A stretch of 64,000 nucleotides of DNA, taken from the NCBI RefSeq assembly GCF_028767185.1, contig NZ_JARACK010000007.1:124001-188000 (forward strand). Reading direction: 5' to 3'. Every line of letters begins with the position of its first letter. The first letter of the stretch is position 1. The stretch comes from Mangrovimonas aestuarii. Its GTDB lineage: Bacteria > Bacteroidota > Bacteroidia > Flavobacteriales > Flavobacteriaceae. The notes beneath the pieces are model-generated. The model worked only from the letters and a program-made list of their open reading frames with translations. It did not search any database and had not been told where the DNA came from. The translations under genes were made by a program, and so were the position numbers. This document shows positions 44,697 to 54,445 of this stretch, piece after piece.

Positions 44697-44948
44697 TTAC
44701 TTTTTAATAACCTTTTTGGTTACTACTGACCCTTCATCAAAACGAGGTTTTACTGGATATGTTCCTGTTGGATATCCTTCTAAGTTTACCTCCATCTTTT
44801 CATTGGCTTTAGCTTTTCTCTTGTTTAGTCGTTGACCCAAAACCGATAACAGCTCTATTGCATAACTTTCATTATCAACAGTGTTTGCATTAATGGTTAG
44901 CACATCCTTTACTGGGTTTGAGTATAGGATTAAACCTAATTTCCTCAC
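44697..44948 (-). pseudogene. Orphan T9SS C-terminal sorting-domain remnant
   Basis: The 83-residue frame starts with GTG one base after the DUF1428 stop. It reads like the C-terminal secretion domain of type IX substrates: YSNPVKDVLTINANT, IELLSVLGQRL, YPTGTYPVKPRFDEGSVVTKK and the final KVIKK. No cargo domain or signal peptide precedes it, and the usual YFVKL strand is changed to YPVKP. It is most likely the tail of a decayed gene. Whether any protein is made is doubtful. Confidence 0.55.
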
Positions 44949-45329
44949 TTATTTGTTGGATTCTACAAGTTTTTTGAATCCTCCATAAACCATTCTACTG
45001 ACTTCAAAAATCATTTTTTCAGGATTGATCAATGGCGCAATCAATTCTGTCATTCTAGGATCTACAGGAACTTGCTTGTTGGCTAAATCACGTATCTCTT
45101 TTGAAGGAAAAACAACCCAACCAAATACTATTTCGTCATGTTCTTTTGCTTCTACGGCTTCAACAAAAGATCTCGTTCCTTCCAAAGATAAATCGTCGCC
45201 AACGAATTCGAAGTAAGCAATAGCACCATACTCTTTCCAAATTTCAGCTACTTTTTCTGCAACCTTTTTGTATTCGTTTATATAAATTCGAGGAATGGGA
45301 AAAACAAAGCCGTCTATGTAGTTATTCAT
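44949..45329 (-). CDS. DUF1428 family protein
   Basis: Start is the ATG at 45329 (MNNYIDGFVFPIP), giving 126 residues. The sequence has YIDGFVFPIPRIYINEYKKVAEKVAEIWKEYGAI, the EF-VGDD segment, VFGWVVFPSKEIRDLANK and MIFEVSRMVYGGFKKL, all DUF1428 features (dimeric alpha-beta barrel-like). The function is unknown. A T9SS sorting-domain remnant begins one base after its stop. No operon partner is certain. Confidence 0.85.
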   Translation of the reverse strand: MNNYIDGFVFPIPRIYINEYKKVAEKVAEIWKEYGAIAYFEFVGDDLSLEGTRSFVEAVEAKEHDEIVFGWVVFPSKEIRDLANKQVPVDPRMTELIAPLINPEKMIFEVSRMVYGGFKKLVESNK

Positions 45330-45532
45330 ATTTATTTCTTTGGATTTAAGCACTCATTCATCTTTTGTTAAATACCTAACAACTGCTCATGAAAGAATGC
45401 CGTTGTATTAAGTCTTAAAGATAACTAAAAGAGAAAAACCTTAAGGATTACTATTATTTTCCCCGGGAAAACCAGATTAACTTAAGACACAATTGAAAGC
45501 TTTGATTTAGGCAATATAGGCATCCTAAAAAT

Positions 45533-45563
45533 AAAAAAGACCTGCTAAAACAGGTCTTTTTAT
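45533..45563. terminator. Bidirectional terminator next to the SulP gene
   Basis: AAAAGACCTG and CAGGTCTTTT pair around CTAAAA with A and T tracts on both sides. It follows the SulP gene end (minus strand) by seven bases. Confidence 0.8.
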
Positions 45564-45569
45564 TAAACA

Positions 45570-47231
45570 TTAAAATTTGTATTCAGATAAGGGCTTCGGA
45601 AACTCCTCTGGATTAGCGGCTAAATGATAGCGTGGATCATCGATATCCTCAACTATAACCTCCATAAACTTCGGACTGGCCTTATATAACAATACTTTAC
45701 AATCTTCACTTAAGTGCTTCAAACGAATCTGCTTTCCTGCCTCTTCATATTTGTTTACCAAATTAAAAATAGCTTCTAGAGCTGAATGATCACTAATCCT
45801 TGATTCCACAAAATCAATCTCCACTTTATCTGGATCGTTCTTGATGTCAAACTTTTCGTTAAAAGCAGTAATCGATCCAAAGAACAAAGGCCCCCATATC
45901 TCATACACTTTGGTTCCATCAGTCTTCATCCGTTTTCTAGCACGAATACGCTTAGCATTTTCCCATGCGAATACCAACGCCGAAATAATTACACCTACAA
46001 ACACTGCAATCGCTAAATCAAATATCACTGTTACAGCAGACACAATTACCAACACAAAAGCATCTGCCATAGGTATTTTTCGTATAATTCTGAAACTAGA
46101 CCAAGCGAAGGTTTCTATTACCATCATAAACATCACACCTACCAATGCTGCAATAGGCACTTGTTCTATATATTTATCTGTAAATAAAATAAATGTTAAA
46201 AGGGTTAGGGCCATCATTACTCCAGACAAACGCCCTCTACCTCCAGCGTTAATATTTATCACTGTCTGACCAATCATACCACAACCTCCTGTACCTCCAA
46301 ATAAACCACTCATAATATTCCCTGTTCCTTGGGCAATACATTCCTTGTTACCATTACCTCTGGTTTCGGTAAGTTCATCAACAAGGTTCATGGTCATTAA
46401 AGTTTCAATCAATCCTACACAGGCCGCCAAAAAGGCATACGGTAATATAAACTCTAAAGTTTCCAAATTAATTGGCAGATTCTGCCACAACTCCATATTA
46501 GGTGTAGGGAACTCCCCTTTTAAACCACTTCCCCCTCCTTCTATGATATACGAACCAACAGTACTCACATCTAAGCCCCCAAAAACAACCACTCCCGTCG
46601 TTACCAAAATAGCCGTTAGCGATGCTGGTATCTTTGTAGTGAGCTTGGGCAACAACCATATAATCCCCATGGTTAACAGCACCAAACCTACCATAGTGTA
46701 AAGCTCTGTACCATGCATCCATATATTTATATATTCCTTAACCCCTTCAGCACTTACCTGAAGTTGCTTATGGGTAAACATTTTTACTTGAGCTATAAAA
46801 ATCACAATGGCCAATCCATTCACAAACCCCATCATCACAGAGTGCGGTATCAACCTAACAAACTTCCCTAATTTAAATACTCCTGCTGCTACTTGTATAA
46901 TTCCCATTAAAATTACAGCTGCTAATAGATAGAAGTAGCCCATATTATCTATAGGACTGTCAAACAGCATACCACGCTTATGTCCCTCTGCTATTAAATT
47001 AACAAAAATGACAGCTACAGCTCCAGCTGCTCCAGATATCAACCCTGGACGACCGCCAAAAACAGCAGTTATCAAACCAATAATAAAAGCACCACTTAAA
47101 GCTACCAATGGATCAATCTGGGCAACAAAAGCAAAAGCTACAACCTCTGGGATCATAGCTAAAGATACGGTTATCCCTGCCAAAGTATCATCCTTGGGAT
47201 TAGGGATAACTTTCCTAAAAAAATCAGTCAT
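45570..47231 (-). CDS. SulP-family inorganic anion transporter
   Basis: The 553 residues have about 11 to 12 membrane segments and the SulP look: PKDDTLAGITVSLAMIPEVVAFAFVAQI, VALSGAFIIGLITAVFGGRPGLISGAAGA, and GTGNIMSGLFGGTGGCGMIGQTVININAGGRGRLSG. A short STAS-like part is at the end (about 440-520), with IDFVESRISDHSALEAI. Members import sulfate, bicarbonate or other anions; specificity is not clear. A small STAS/SEC14-like gene lies upstream on the same strand. Confidence 0.9.
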   Translation of the reverse strand: MTDFFRKVIPNPKDDTLAGITVSLAMIPEVVAFAFVAQIDPLVALSGAFIIGLITAVFGGRPGLISGAAGAVAVIFVNLIAEGHKRGMLFDSPIDNMGYFYLLAAVILMGIIQVAAGVFKLGKFVRLIPHSVMMGFVNGLAIVIFIAQVKMFTHKQLQVSAEGVKEYINIWMHGTELYTMVGLVLLTMGIIWLLPKLTTKIPASLTAILVTTGVVVFGGLDVSTVGSYIIEGGGSGLKGEFPTPNMELWQNLPINLETLEFILPYAFLAACVGLIETLMTMNLVDELTETRGNGNKECIAQGTGNIMSGLFGGTGGCGMIGQTVININAGGRGRLSGVMMALTLLTFILFTDKYIEQVPIAALVGVMFMMVIETFAWSSFRIIRKIPMADAFVLVIVSAVTVIFDLAIAVFVGVIISALVFAWENAKRIRARKRMKTDGTKVYEIWGPLFFGSITAFNEKFDIKNDPDKVEIDFVESRISDHSALEAIFNLVNKYEEAGKQIRLKHLSEDCKVLLYKASPKFMEVIVEDIDDPRYHLAANPEEFPKPLSEYKF

Positions 47232-47301
47232 TCTACTTGTTTTTTTTGAGGCTGCAAAATTACAGTTAAATAAAAGCCTAACAAGTATTTCGCCTCTTAT
47301 T

Positions 47302-47709
47302 TTAATGCAAGGCTATTGCAGAAGTCTTCTCTTTTAATGAATAGCCCTGTTCACCATACAACCAGTCCTTTGCATCAGCCTTGTTATTGAACAGTAACAT
47401 ATTCCATTCTTTGTGTTCGTTTATTTTAGACAAGGTCAAAGTAGCAAGCTCACTGGCTACATTATTAACTACAACAGCCATAGCCCTAATTTCTTTTATA
47501 TCGCAAATGTTTTGCTGCGCTTCAAAAGTATAAGAATACGAATGCTTTTTGTTGATTAACAATGAAAACGGAGCCTTAAGGTAAGTCGTTAAAAACTCAT
47601 GGTAAGCCTCTACTTCTTCCATGGCTAGTTCTACGCCTTCGTCAATTACCACTTCTGCTATGTCATCCTCTATCAATGTTATTGAGGCAAACGGGAGTCT
47701 GTAAACCAT
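47302..47709 (-). CDS. STAS/SEC14-like small protein
   Basis: The 135 residues form an alpha-beta pattern: ITLIEDDIAEVVIDEGVELAMEEVEAYHEFL, then SLLINKKHSYSYTFEAQQN and AMAVVVNNVASELATLTLSK, and end with LYGEQG. This fits small STAS/SpoIIAA-like (SEC14-like) proteins common in Flavobacteria. The function is unknown. It lies 70 bases upstream of the SulP gene; a functional link is possible but unproven. Confidence 0.5.
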   Translation of the reverse strand: MVYRLPFASITLIEDDIAEVVIDEGVELAMEEVEAYHEFLTTYLKAPFSLLINKKHSYSYTFEAQQNICDIKEIRAMAVVVNNVASELATLTLSKINEHKEWNMLLFNNKADAKDWLYGEQGYSLKEKTSAIALH

Positions 47710-47976
47710 GATGCTATTAATCGTAAATTAGGAAAAGTCAAAAATAGACTAATTAAATGCATTTCCACAACCCCATTTCGACCTACGACACTAAAAATCA
47801 GTTCATAGACCTACCCTTAATAATAATTTAACAAAAAGCTATTTTTCAACAATATAATATTACCAAAACATTAAATACCTCTTTTAGCAGTAATCATGGC
47901 ACTTTACACGCAACTTGGCCAGCAGTAAAAAGCTGAAAACTAAAAAATTAAGCATTGAAAGAAAATAGGTAAAAGA

Positions 47977-48558
47977 CTACACTAATTGCTTTATGTTGGC
48001 ATACGAGTTCTTTAAAGCCTCTTCTGTCTGTTCAGAATCTAACCAAGCTACTTTTGTTATCCCTTCATTTTCCTGAGGCTCAAGCAAACCATTGTAATCA
48101 GTAACCATCTCAAACCAATAGGTGATTTTTATTTTATGCTTACCATTCCGCTTAAAGATGTGGTAGGTGGTCTCCAAAGGCTTAATGATTCTTAATCCCG
48201 CAACTCCGGTTTCCTCTTCAACTTCACGAACAGCAGTATCTTCTATAGTTTCCTTAGATTCGGCTTTACCTTTGGGAAGATCCCATTTGTCATTTCTATA
48301 TATAAACAGAATTTCACCTTCGGCATTTAAAACCTTTCCGCCTCCTGCAACAACATTGGGAAGCAGCTTTAAAAACTTCTTTAGAAGTTTTTCCTTGTTT
48401 TTATGGATAAGCCTAACCTCTTGCATATTGGTCTTGTTTAAGGCCTTAATTACCTTACCTATGTTAACAGTATCTAGTAAGTAGTTCTTAAAGTGGGTTT
48501 CCTTTTCTACTTTATCCGTTAAAATAATTGGCTTATCATTTACAAAAATGGTATGCAT
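47977..48558 (-). CDS. Nudix hydrolase
   Basis: The 193 residues hold a Nudix box at 97-119: Gly97, five residues, Glu103, then REVEEETGV at 111-119. Before this is an N-terminal domain of about 70 residues (QEVRLIHKNKEKLLKKFLKLL) not found in the smallest Nudix enzymes. The substrate (a nucleoside diphosphate linked to another group) cannot be named. It diverges from pyrE over a 121-base region with a promoter for each. Confidence 0.87.
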   Translation of the reverse strand: MHTIFVNDKPIILTDKVEKETHFKNYLLDTVNIGKVIKALNKTNMQEVRLIHKNKEKLLKKFLKLLPNVVAGGGKVLNAEGEILFIYRNDKWDLPKGKAESKETIEDTAVREVEEETGVAGLRIIKPLETTYHIFKRNGKHKIKITYWFEMVTDYNGLLEPQENEGITKVAWLDSEQTEEALKNSYANIKQLV

Positions 48559-48577
48559 ACAGTAATTGTATTACTAG

Positions 48578-48606
48578 CAAAAATATTAAATTTTACCGAA
48601 TCGCAA
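48578..48606 (-). promoter_or_regulatory. Promoter of the Nudix gene (TTG-N18-TATTTTTG)
   Basis: On the minus strand TTG (48604-48606), 18 bases, then TATTTTTG (48578-48585) fit the consensus. The start codon is 20 bases downstream. Confidence 0.55.
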
Positions 48607-48666
48607 ATTAAGGCATTTTTTCGCTCCAATCACATTTTTCAATTACGTTATGATTAAATTTATGCG

Positions 48667-48674
48667 TAGTTTTG
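48667..48674 (+). promoter_or_regulatory. -7 element TAGTTTTG of the pyrE promoter
   Basis: Perfect TAnnTTTG match six bases before the ATG at 48680. It overlaps upstream in-frame ATGs, which are thus not used. Confidence 0.5.
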
Positions 48675-48679
48675 CAACT

Positions 48680-49327
48680 ATGATTTTCAATACACACACA
48701 GCCAGAAAAACCGCAGAAGTTTTATTACAGGTTAATGCTATAAAACTTAACCCTCAGACGCCTTTCACCTGGGCATCGGGTTGGAAGTCACCCATTTACT
48801 GCGACAATAGAATTATCTTATCGTTCCCTCCTATTCGCAACTACATTCGGGAAACCATGGCCAGACAAATAGAGGAAATTTATGGAAAGCCAGATGTTAT
48901 TGCTGGAGTTGCCACTGGTGCTATTGGCATAGGTATGCTGGTTGCTGAATATATGGGCGTCCCTTTTGTCTATGTAAGACCCGAACCTAAAAAACACGGA
49001 CGCCAAAACCAAATAGAAGGTTTTCTGCAAAAAGGTCAGAATGTTGTGGTGGTAGAAGACCTAATTAGTACAGGAAAAAGCAGCCTTAATGCCGTTAAAG
49101 CCTTGGAAGAAGCCAATGCAAACGTAAAAGGAATGATTGCAATTTTCTCTTACGGTTTTGATATTGCTAAGGAAAACTTCAAAAAAGCTAATGTAAACTT
49201 GCATACACTTAGCAATTATGAGCATCTTCTAGAACAGGCAGTAGCGACTAACTATATTTCGCCAAACGAATTAGAAACCCTTAAACTTTGGAATGCCAAC
49301 CCTAGTGAATGGCAGGTAAACGCCTAA
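48680..49327 (+). CDS. pyrE: Orotate phosphoribosyltransferase
   Basis: With the ATG at 48680 the protein has 215 residues. FTWASGWKSPIYCDNRI, VYVRPEPKKHGRQNQIEG, and the PRPP loop VVVVEDLISTGKSS (122-135) identify PyrE. It makes OMP from orotate and PRPP. Two upstream ATGs in frame (48650, 48662) lie within or before the -7 promoter box and are not used. The transcript leader would be very short. The CoxG/SRPBCC gene follows 14 bases later. Confidence 0.95.
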   Translation: MIFNTHTARKTAEVLLQVNAIKLNPQTPFTWASGWKSPIYCDNRIILSFPPIRNYIRETMARQIEEIYGKPDVIAGVATGAIGIGMLVAEYMGVPFVYVRPEPKKHGRQNQIEGFLQKGQNVVVVEDLISTGKSSLNAVKALEEANANVKGMIAIFSYGFDIAKENFKKANVNLHTLSNYEHLLEQAVATNYISPNELETLKLWNANPSEWQVNA

Positions 49328-49341
49328 AACCTTATTTATTT

Positions 49342-49737
49342 ATGAATCTTGAATCTCCTAAAGTAACAATAGACAAATCGGCACAAGATACTTTTAACTT
49401 TTTAAGCGATGTAAGAAACTTCGAAACATTAATGCCTGAAAACATTAGTAAATTTGAAATTCTTGGAGACGACACTTTTTTGTTTGCTCTTAAAGGGATG
49501 CCCGAAATCACTCTTCAAAAGAAAGAAACCATAGCCCCTAACAAAATTGTTTTAGGTGCCGCAGGTGGAAAAATCGACTTTTCCCTTACTGGACTGATAA
49601 ATGAAATTGAAGCAGATAAAAGTGAGGTTCAACTTCTTTTTAGTGGAGATTTTAACCCTATGATGGCCATGATGATCAAAGGCCCCATCACAAAATTTAT
49701 TGAAACATTAGCTGTTAATATGCCTAAGGCGGTTTAA
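49342..49737 (+). CDS. SRPBCC (CoxG-like) protein
   Basis: Start is the ATG at 49342; an ATG at 49309 inside pyrE is less likely. The 131 residues have DTFNFLSDVRNFETLMPENISKFEILGDDTF, typical of the SRPBCC helix-grip fold with a hydrophobic cavity. No function can be named. It probably shares the pyrE transcript. Its last four bases overlap the end of the convergent birA gene. Confidence 0.8.
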   Translation: MNLESPKVTIDKSAQDTFNFLSDVRNFETLMPENISKFEILGDDTFLFALKGMPEITLQKKETIAPNKIVLGAAGGKIDFSLTGLINEIEADKSEVQLLFSGDFNPMMAMMIKGPITKFIETLAVNMPKAV

Positions 49738-50465
49738 TACAGTAATTTGATTTCCTTGAGCTCATAGGTATTAACTACGTCATCTTCTAAAAGCAGTTCA
49801 AGGTTCCCATATTCAGTAACGCCCTTTATAATACCCATAAACATTCGGCCTTCTACATCCTTAAAAGTAGAAGGCTTGTTTTTTCTAAACAGCACAGATT
49901 CGTATTCCTTTTTTATCTTATCATATTCACCAGCCTCCAAATCTTTAAAATACTTCTTAATGTTTGTCACGAGTTTATCTAGCACTTCTTCCCTATTAAA
50001 ATTAACACCACTCAACAACTTAAGAGAAGACGCTTGGGGCAAACCCTCGAAATTAGTTTGATTAAGGTTTAAACCAATGCCAATCACAGAGCCAGCTAAC
50101 TGGTTGTGTTTAATGACATTTTCTATTAGTACCCCACAAACTTTCTTGTTATCTGCCAAAATGTCGTTCGGCCATTTTATACTTAAATGCTGTAAACCTA
50201 AATTTTTTAATGTTTTATAAATGCTCAATGCAGTTGCCATACTCAAATAAAAGCTACGCTCTACAGGCATAAAATCAAGCCCCTTAAACAAACTAACCAT
50301 AAGATTTTCACCATTTTGAGACTCCCACTTTGCGCCCATTTGGCCTTTACCCTGTGTTTGATAGTTAGCCATTACAACAGTATAGTCTTCTACCTTCTCG
50401 ACCGCACTGAGCTGTTTTAAAAAGGTATTGGTGGAATCGATGGCATCAAGTTTGATTATACGCAT
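49734..50465 (-). CDS. birA: Biotin-[acetyl-CoA-carboxylase] ligase
   Basis: The 243 residues have IDSTNTFLKQL, YQTQGKGQMGAKWESQNGENLMVS (biotinyl-AMP loop), SIKWPNDILADNKKVCGVLIEN, and IGIGLNLNQ, all BirA catalytic motifs. The N-terminal DNA-binding domain of group II BirA is absent, so this is a monofunctional ligase that does not repress a biotin operon. It attaches biotin to carboxyl carrier proteins. Divergent from rsfS by 95 bases. Confidence 0.93.
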   Translation of the reverse strand: MRIIKLDAIDSTNTFLKQLSAVEKVEDYTVVMANYQTQGKGQMGAKWESQNGENLMVSLFKGLDFMPVERSFYLSMATALSIYKTLKNLGLQHLSIKWPNDILADNKKVCGVLIENVIKHNQLAGSVIGIGLNLNQTNFEGLPQASSLKLLSGVNFNREEVLDKLVTNIKKYFKDLEAGEYDKIKKEYESVLFRKNKPSTFKDVEGRMFMGIIKGVTEYGNLELLLEDDVVNTYELKEIKLLY

Positions 50466-50532
50466 AATTAATGGTTATATTCGTATTGGGAAAACTTAAG
50501 TTTTTTTTAGAGAATAAAGAACCAAAAAATAA

Positions 50533-50540
50533 TAACTTTG
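50533..50540 (+). promoter_or_regulatory. -7 element TAACTTTG of the rsfS-ftsH operon
   Basis: Perfect TAnnTTTG match 20 bases before the rsfS ATG; no clear TTG at -33. Confidence 0.5.
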
Positions 50541-50560
50541 CACAAACTTAAATCAAATTA

Positions 50561-50932
50561 ATGGCGAAAGAAAATACCAATGCAGACCAATTAATTGCAG
50601 TAATAATTAATGGAATTGAAGATGTAAAGGGAAAAGGGATTAATATTCTTGATCTGCGTGAAATTGAAAACACGGTTTGCGACTATTTTATTATCTGCGA
50701 AGGAACCTCTAACACTCAGGTGAACGCCATTGTAAACTCAATACAAAAGAAAGTTAGCAAAGAACTCAAAGATAAACCTTGGCATGTTGAAGGTACCGAC
50801 AATGCCGAATGGGTTTTAATGGACTATGTTAATGTAGTGGTGCACGTATTCCAGAAACATATTCGTGAATACTACGACATAGAAAGCCTTTGGGGCGATG
50901 CAAAAACAACTGTTATAGAAACAAACTATTAA
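50561..50932 (+). CDS. rsfS: Ribosomal silencing factor RsfS
   Basis: The 123 residues match RsfS (Iojap): VKGKGINILDLREIENTVCDYFIICEGTSNTQVNAI and KPWHVEGTDNAEWVLMDYVNVVVHVFQ. It binds L14 and keeps 50S from joining 30S under starvation. It is the first gene of the operon rsfS-ftsH-LUD-cdsA-psd-ACBP; ftsH starts eight bases after its stop. Confidence 0.95.
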   Translation: MAKENTNADQLIAVIINGIEDVKGKGINILDLREIENTVCDYFIICEGTSNTQVNAIVNSIQKKVSKELKDKPWHVEGTDNAEWVLMDYVNVVVHVFQKHIREYYDIESLWGDAKTTVIETNY

Positions 50933-50940
50933 TCGGATTA

Positions 50941-52893
50941 ATGGCAAACGACAATAAAAACCTAAATAAAAAACCTAAATTCAGCCCTTACTGGATTTAC
51001 GGAGCAATCATTGTATTTTTTATAGCAATGCAACTGTTTAGTGGGGGCACTTTACAAGAAGCCAATACTACAACCCCATCTCAGTTCATGCAATTCTTAA
51101 AAAACGGGGATGTTGCAAAAGTTGAAATTGTTAACAGGCGTGAAGCCAAGGTATATTTAACAAAAGAAGCTCAAGACAAGGATGTCCATAAAAAATCAAA
51201 GCCTTCTTCTTTGTTACCAAGTACGACTCCACTCCCGAACTACAGATTTGAATTTGGTGATCTTCAAAACTTTGAAGACAACATCTCTAAGGTTATCGAA
51301 GATAACAACCTAAGTCCAAAACCAAAAGTTGAGTATAAAACTGAGCAAAATCTTTGGGGTGATTTTATTATCAGTCTTCTACCTTTTATTTTGCTTATAG
51401 GGGTATGGATTTTCATAATGAGACGCATGTCTTCAGGATCTAGTGGAGGTGCTGGAGGTCAGATTTTCAATATTGGAAAATCAAGAGCTAAACTTTTCGA
51501 CCAAAACACAGACGTTAAAGTATCCTTTAAGGATGTTGCAGGATTGGAAGGTGCTAAAGAAGAAATACAAGAAATTGTTGATTTCTTGAAAAACCCTGAG
51601 AAATATACCTCTCTTGGAGGTAAAATACCTAAAGGCGCATTATTGGTAGGTCCTCCTGGAACAGGTAAAACACTTTTGGCTAAAGCTGTTGCTGGAGAAG
51701 CTAAGGTTCCCTTTTTCTCCTTGTCTGGATCTGACTTTGTAGAAATGTTCGTTGGTGTTGGTGCATCACGAGTAAGAGACCTTTTCAAGCAAGCTAAAGA
51801 GAAATCACCGTCTATTATCTTTATTGACGAAATAGACGCTATTGGCCGTGCTCGTGGTAAAAGTAATTTCTCTGGTTCAAACGACGAAAGAGAAAATACA
51901 CTTAACCAGCTTTTGACAGAAATGGACGGATTTGGCACTAATACAAATGTTATTGTTTTAGCGGCAACAAACCGCGCCGATGTACTCGACAAAGCCTTAA
52001 TGCGGGCTGGTCGTTTCGATCGTCAGATATTCGTGGACCTTCCAGATGTTCGTGAACGTAAAGAAATTTTTGAAGTACATTTAAAACCTCTTAAGAAAAA
52101 AGAAAACCTAGACACCGAATTCTTGGCCAAGCAAACTCCTGGATTCTCGGGAGCAGATATTGCCAATGTATGTAATGAAGCAGCCTTAATTGCTGCTAGA
52201 AATGGCAAAAAAGAAGTTGATAAACAGGATTTCCTAGATGCAGTAGACCGTATTATAGGTGGTCTTGAAAAGAAAAACAAAATCATTACTCCAGAGGAGA
52301 AAAAAGCAATTGCATATCATGAAGCTGGTCACGCTACCGTAAGCTGGATGTTAGAGCATGCCGCTCCTTTGGTAAAGGTAACTATTGTTCCTCGTGGTCG
52401 TTCACTAGGTGCTGCTTGGTACTTACCAGAAGAACGACTTATTGTTAGACCAGAGCAAATGCTTGACGAGATGTGTGCCGCACTAGGTGGTCGAGCTGCT
52501 GAAAAAGTTATATTCAATAAAATTTCAACAGGTGCATTAAGTGACTTAGAAAAAGTAACAAAACAAGCACGTGCTATGGTTACCATTTATGGCTTGAGTG
52601 ATAAAATAGGAAACCTTACCTATTATGATTCATCGGGTCAAAACGAATATGGATTTACAAAACCATATAGTGAGCAAACCGCAGAACTTATTGATAAGGA
52701 GATTTCAGATATTATTGAAGAACAATACCAGAGAGCGATTAAAATTCTTGAAGAAAACAAAGACAAACTAAGCCAATTGGCCGACGTACTCCTTGAAAAA
52801 GAAGTAATCTTTAAAGATAATCTAGAAAAAATATTTGGAGAACGTCCTTTTAAAAAGTCAAATACAGCTGAACGAGAATTGTTGGACAAGTAA
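50941..52893 (+). CDS. ftsH: ATP-dependent zinc metalloprotease FtsH
   Basis: With the ATG at 50941 the protein has 650 residues. Two membrane helices (about 15-33 and 124-144) enclose a periplasmic part of about 90 residues. The AAA domain has Walker A GPPGTGKT (237-244), Walker B FIDEIDA, and the [11 protein letters not shown]. The zinc site is HEAGH (460-464). It degrades misfolded membrane proteins, SsrA-tagged proteins and regulators. An in-frame TTG at 50890 lies within rsfS and is not the start. Downstream genes continue the operon. Confidence 0.97.
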   Translation: MANDNKNLNKKPKFSPYWIYGAIIVFFIAMQLFSGGTLQEANTTTPSQFMQFLKNGDVAKVEIVNRREAKVYLTKEAQDKDVHKKSKPSSLLPSTTPLPNYRFEFGDLQNFEDNISKVIEDNNLSPKPKVEYKTEQNLWGDFIISLLPFILLIGVWIFIMRRMSSGSSGGAGGQIFNIGKSRAKLFDQNTDVKVSFKDVAGLEGAKEEIQEIVDFLKNPEKYTSLGGKIPKGALLVGPPGTGKTLLAKAVAGEAKVPFFSLSGSDFVEMFVGVGASRVRDLFKQAKEKSPSIIFIDEIDAIGRARGKSNFSGSNDERENTLNQLLTEMDGFGTNTNVIVLAATNRADVLDKALMRAGRFDRQIFVDLPDVRERKEIFEVHLKPLKKKENLDTEFLAKQTPGFSGADIANVCNEAALIAARNGKKEVDKQDFLDAVDRIIGGLEKKNKIITPEEKKAIAYHEAGHATVSWMLEHAAPLVKVTIVPRGRSLGAAWYLPEERLIVRPEQMLDEMCAALGGRAAEKVIFNKISTGALSDLEKVTKQARAMVTIYGLSDKIGNLTYYDSSGQNEYGFTKPYSEQTAELIDKEISDIIEEQYQRAIKILEENKDKLSQLADVLLEKEVIFKDNLEKIFGERPFKKSNTAERELLDK

Positions 52894-52960
52894 TTTCCTC
52901 TATTTTTGTTATCGGTAATTAAAAGTCTTAAATTGACCCAACGGTTAATTTAAGATTTTT

Positions 52961-52968
52961 TATATTTG
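52961..52968 (+). promoter_or_regulatory. -7 element TATATTTG ahead of the LUD-domain gene
   Basis: Perfect TAnnTTTG match in the 118-base gap between ftsH and the LUD gene, possibly an internal promoter of the operon. Confidence 0.4.
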
Positions 52969-53011
52969 AATAAAGCCCCATATATATTGAGATTAATAGC
53001 GAATTTTTTGA

Positions 53012-53620
53012 ATGAGTCTATTTAGAAAAATTTTTGGCTCCAAATCCAATAAGCCAGAAGAAGAATTAAAATCGAATGATCACGGCAAATATATGCCAGA
53101 GGTTAAAATACCTCTAGATGAACGGTTTACAATAAATTTTAAGGCAAATGGAGGAAAGTTTCTTTACTGTGAAAATTTAAAGGAAATTTCCCTATGCATT
53201 GATCACATCTTAATTGAAAACGATTGGGAAGATGAAAATGCACTAATTTTAGACCATCAATTAAAAACTCAATTTGAAAAAAATGGTTTAAAAACAACCT
53301 CAACCATTGGAGATGCCGCTTTTTTCCTTACAACTTGTGAAAATCTTATTGCTGATGACGGTTCTATTCTAATTTCATCCAATCAAATTGCAGAAAAAAA
53401 GCTTCATGAACTTCCTGCCAATCTAGTAGTATTTGCTACAACTAGTCAAATGGTAGAAAACATTGGCGAAGGGCTTCGAGGAATAAAAAGCAAAAATTCG
53501 AAAAAAATCCCTTCTAACATTACTACTATAAAATTATTTAAGGCTGAAGACGACAAGGATTTTATGACTTACGGCAGTAGTTCAAAAAACCTATATTTGT
53601 TACTTCTTGAAGACCTCTAA
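53012..53620 (+). CDS. LUD-domain (LutC/YkgG-like) protein
   Basis: The 202 residues start with a basic tail. An LUD domain follows, with GGKFLYCENLKEISLCIDHIL, TSTIGDAAFFLTTCENLIADDGSILISSNQIAEKKLHELPANLVVFATTSQMV, and TIKLFKAEDD. Members act with lactate oxidation or are of unknown role. Here it lies between ftsH and cdsA in the conserved flavobacterial order; the function is not known. cdsA starts three bases after its stop. Confidence 0.8.
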   Translation: MSLFRKIFGSKSNKPEEELKSNDHGKYMPEVKIPLDERFTINFKANGGKFLYCENLKEISLCIDHILIENDWEDENALILDHQLKTQFEKNGLKTTSTIGDAAFFLTTCENLIADDGSILISSNQIAEKKLHELPANLVVFATTSQMVENIGEGLRGIKSKNSKKIPSNITTIKLFKAEDDKDFMTYGSSSKNLYLLLLEDL

Positions 53621-53623
53621 TAG

Positions 53624-54445
53624 ATGAAGGAAATTTTTGTACGATCACTTTCGGGGCTACTGTATGTTGCCTTACTCTTGGCTTCTCTGTTTAATGAAAT
53701 TGCATTGACTTCGTTGCTTTTTGTTTTTGGATTAGTTAGCATTGCTGAATTTAAAAAACTGATCTCTCTTAAGTCTCAGTTGCCCTACCTTATTTTCACC
53801 ATTTTATATGCCCAATTTGGGTACTGGCAGTTAACAATAGAAACCAATACCTTCTTAGCTTATGGTACACAAATACTTCTTGTTATAAGCTTGTTTGTTC
53901 TACTATTCCTTATCAGGGATTTGTTTACCGAAAAAGAAATTCCCCTTATAGGGTCTAAGCCCTATTTGCTAACAACTTTTTATGTTGCTACAGGATTTCT
54001 CTTTTTATTACTCATCCCTTATTACAACTATACCTTTACACCTAAGATTTTATTTGGTACTTTCATCATTATATGGGTAAATGATACCTTTGCCTATCTT
54101 GTTGGTAAGAATTTTGGAAAACAAAAACTTTTTGAGAGAATTTCACCAAAAAAAACCATTGAGGGTTTTCTCGGAGGCCTCTTTTTTGCTTGCCTTGCAA
54201 GCTATTTTATCACTACCTTTACAAAAACATTAAATTTCAGTAACTGGCTCATTTTAAGCGTTATTATTAGCGTTTTTGGGACTTTGGGAGACTTGGTCGA
54301 ATCCAAGTTTAAACGACAGGCCAATGTTAAGGACAGTGGAGTAATCATGCCCGGGCACGGGGGGTTGTTAGACCGTCTGGACAGTTTGATTTTTGCAGCA
54401 CCATTTATCTATCTATTTTTAAGCATTTTAGACTATGTTTCATAA
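53624..54445 (+). CDS. cdsA: Phosphatidate cytidylyltransferase
   Basis: The 273 residues have seven to eight membrane segments. The CdsA signature is near the end: GDLVESKFKRQANVKDSG, then GHGGLLDRLDSLIFAAP. It makes CDP-diacylglycerol from phosphatidate and CTP. The end overlaps the psd start by 11 bases, and both act in phospholipid synthesis, so the genes work in series. Confidence 0.94.
   Translation: MKEIFVRSLSGLLYVALLLASLFNEIALTSLLFVFGLVSIAEFKKLISLKSQLPYLIFTILYAQFGYWQLTIETNTFLAYGTQILLVISLFVLLFLIRDLFTEKEIPLIGSKPYLLTTFYVATGFLFLLLIPYYNYTFTPKILFGTFIIIWVNDTFAYLVGKNFGKQKLFERISPKKTIEGFLGGLFFACLASYFITTFTKTLNFSNWLILSVIISVFGTLGDLVESKFKRQANVKDSGVIMPGHGGLLDRLDSLIFAAPFIYLFLSILDYVS

Noticed and set aside
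51459-51992. 177-residue frame antisense to ftsH
   Set aside because: It mirrors the ftsH AAA domain; an antisense shadow, as are those within typA, valS, SulP and the sulfatase gene.
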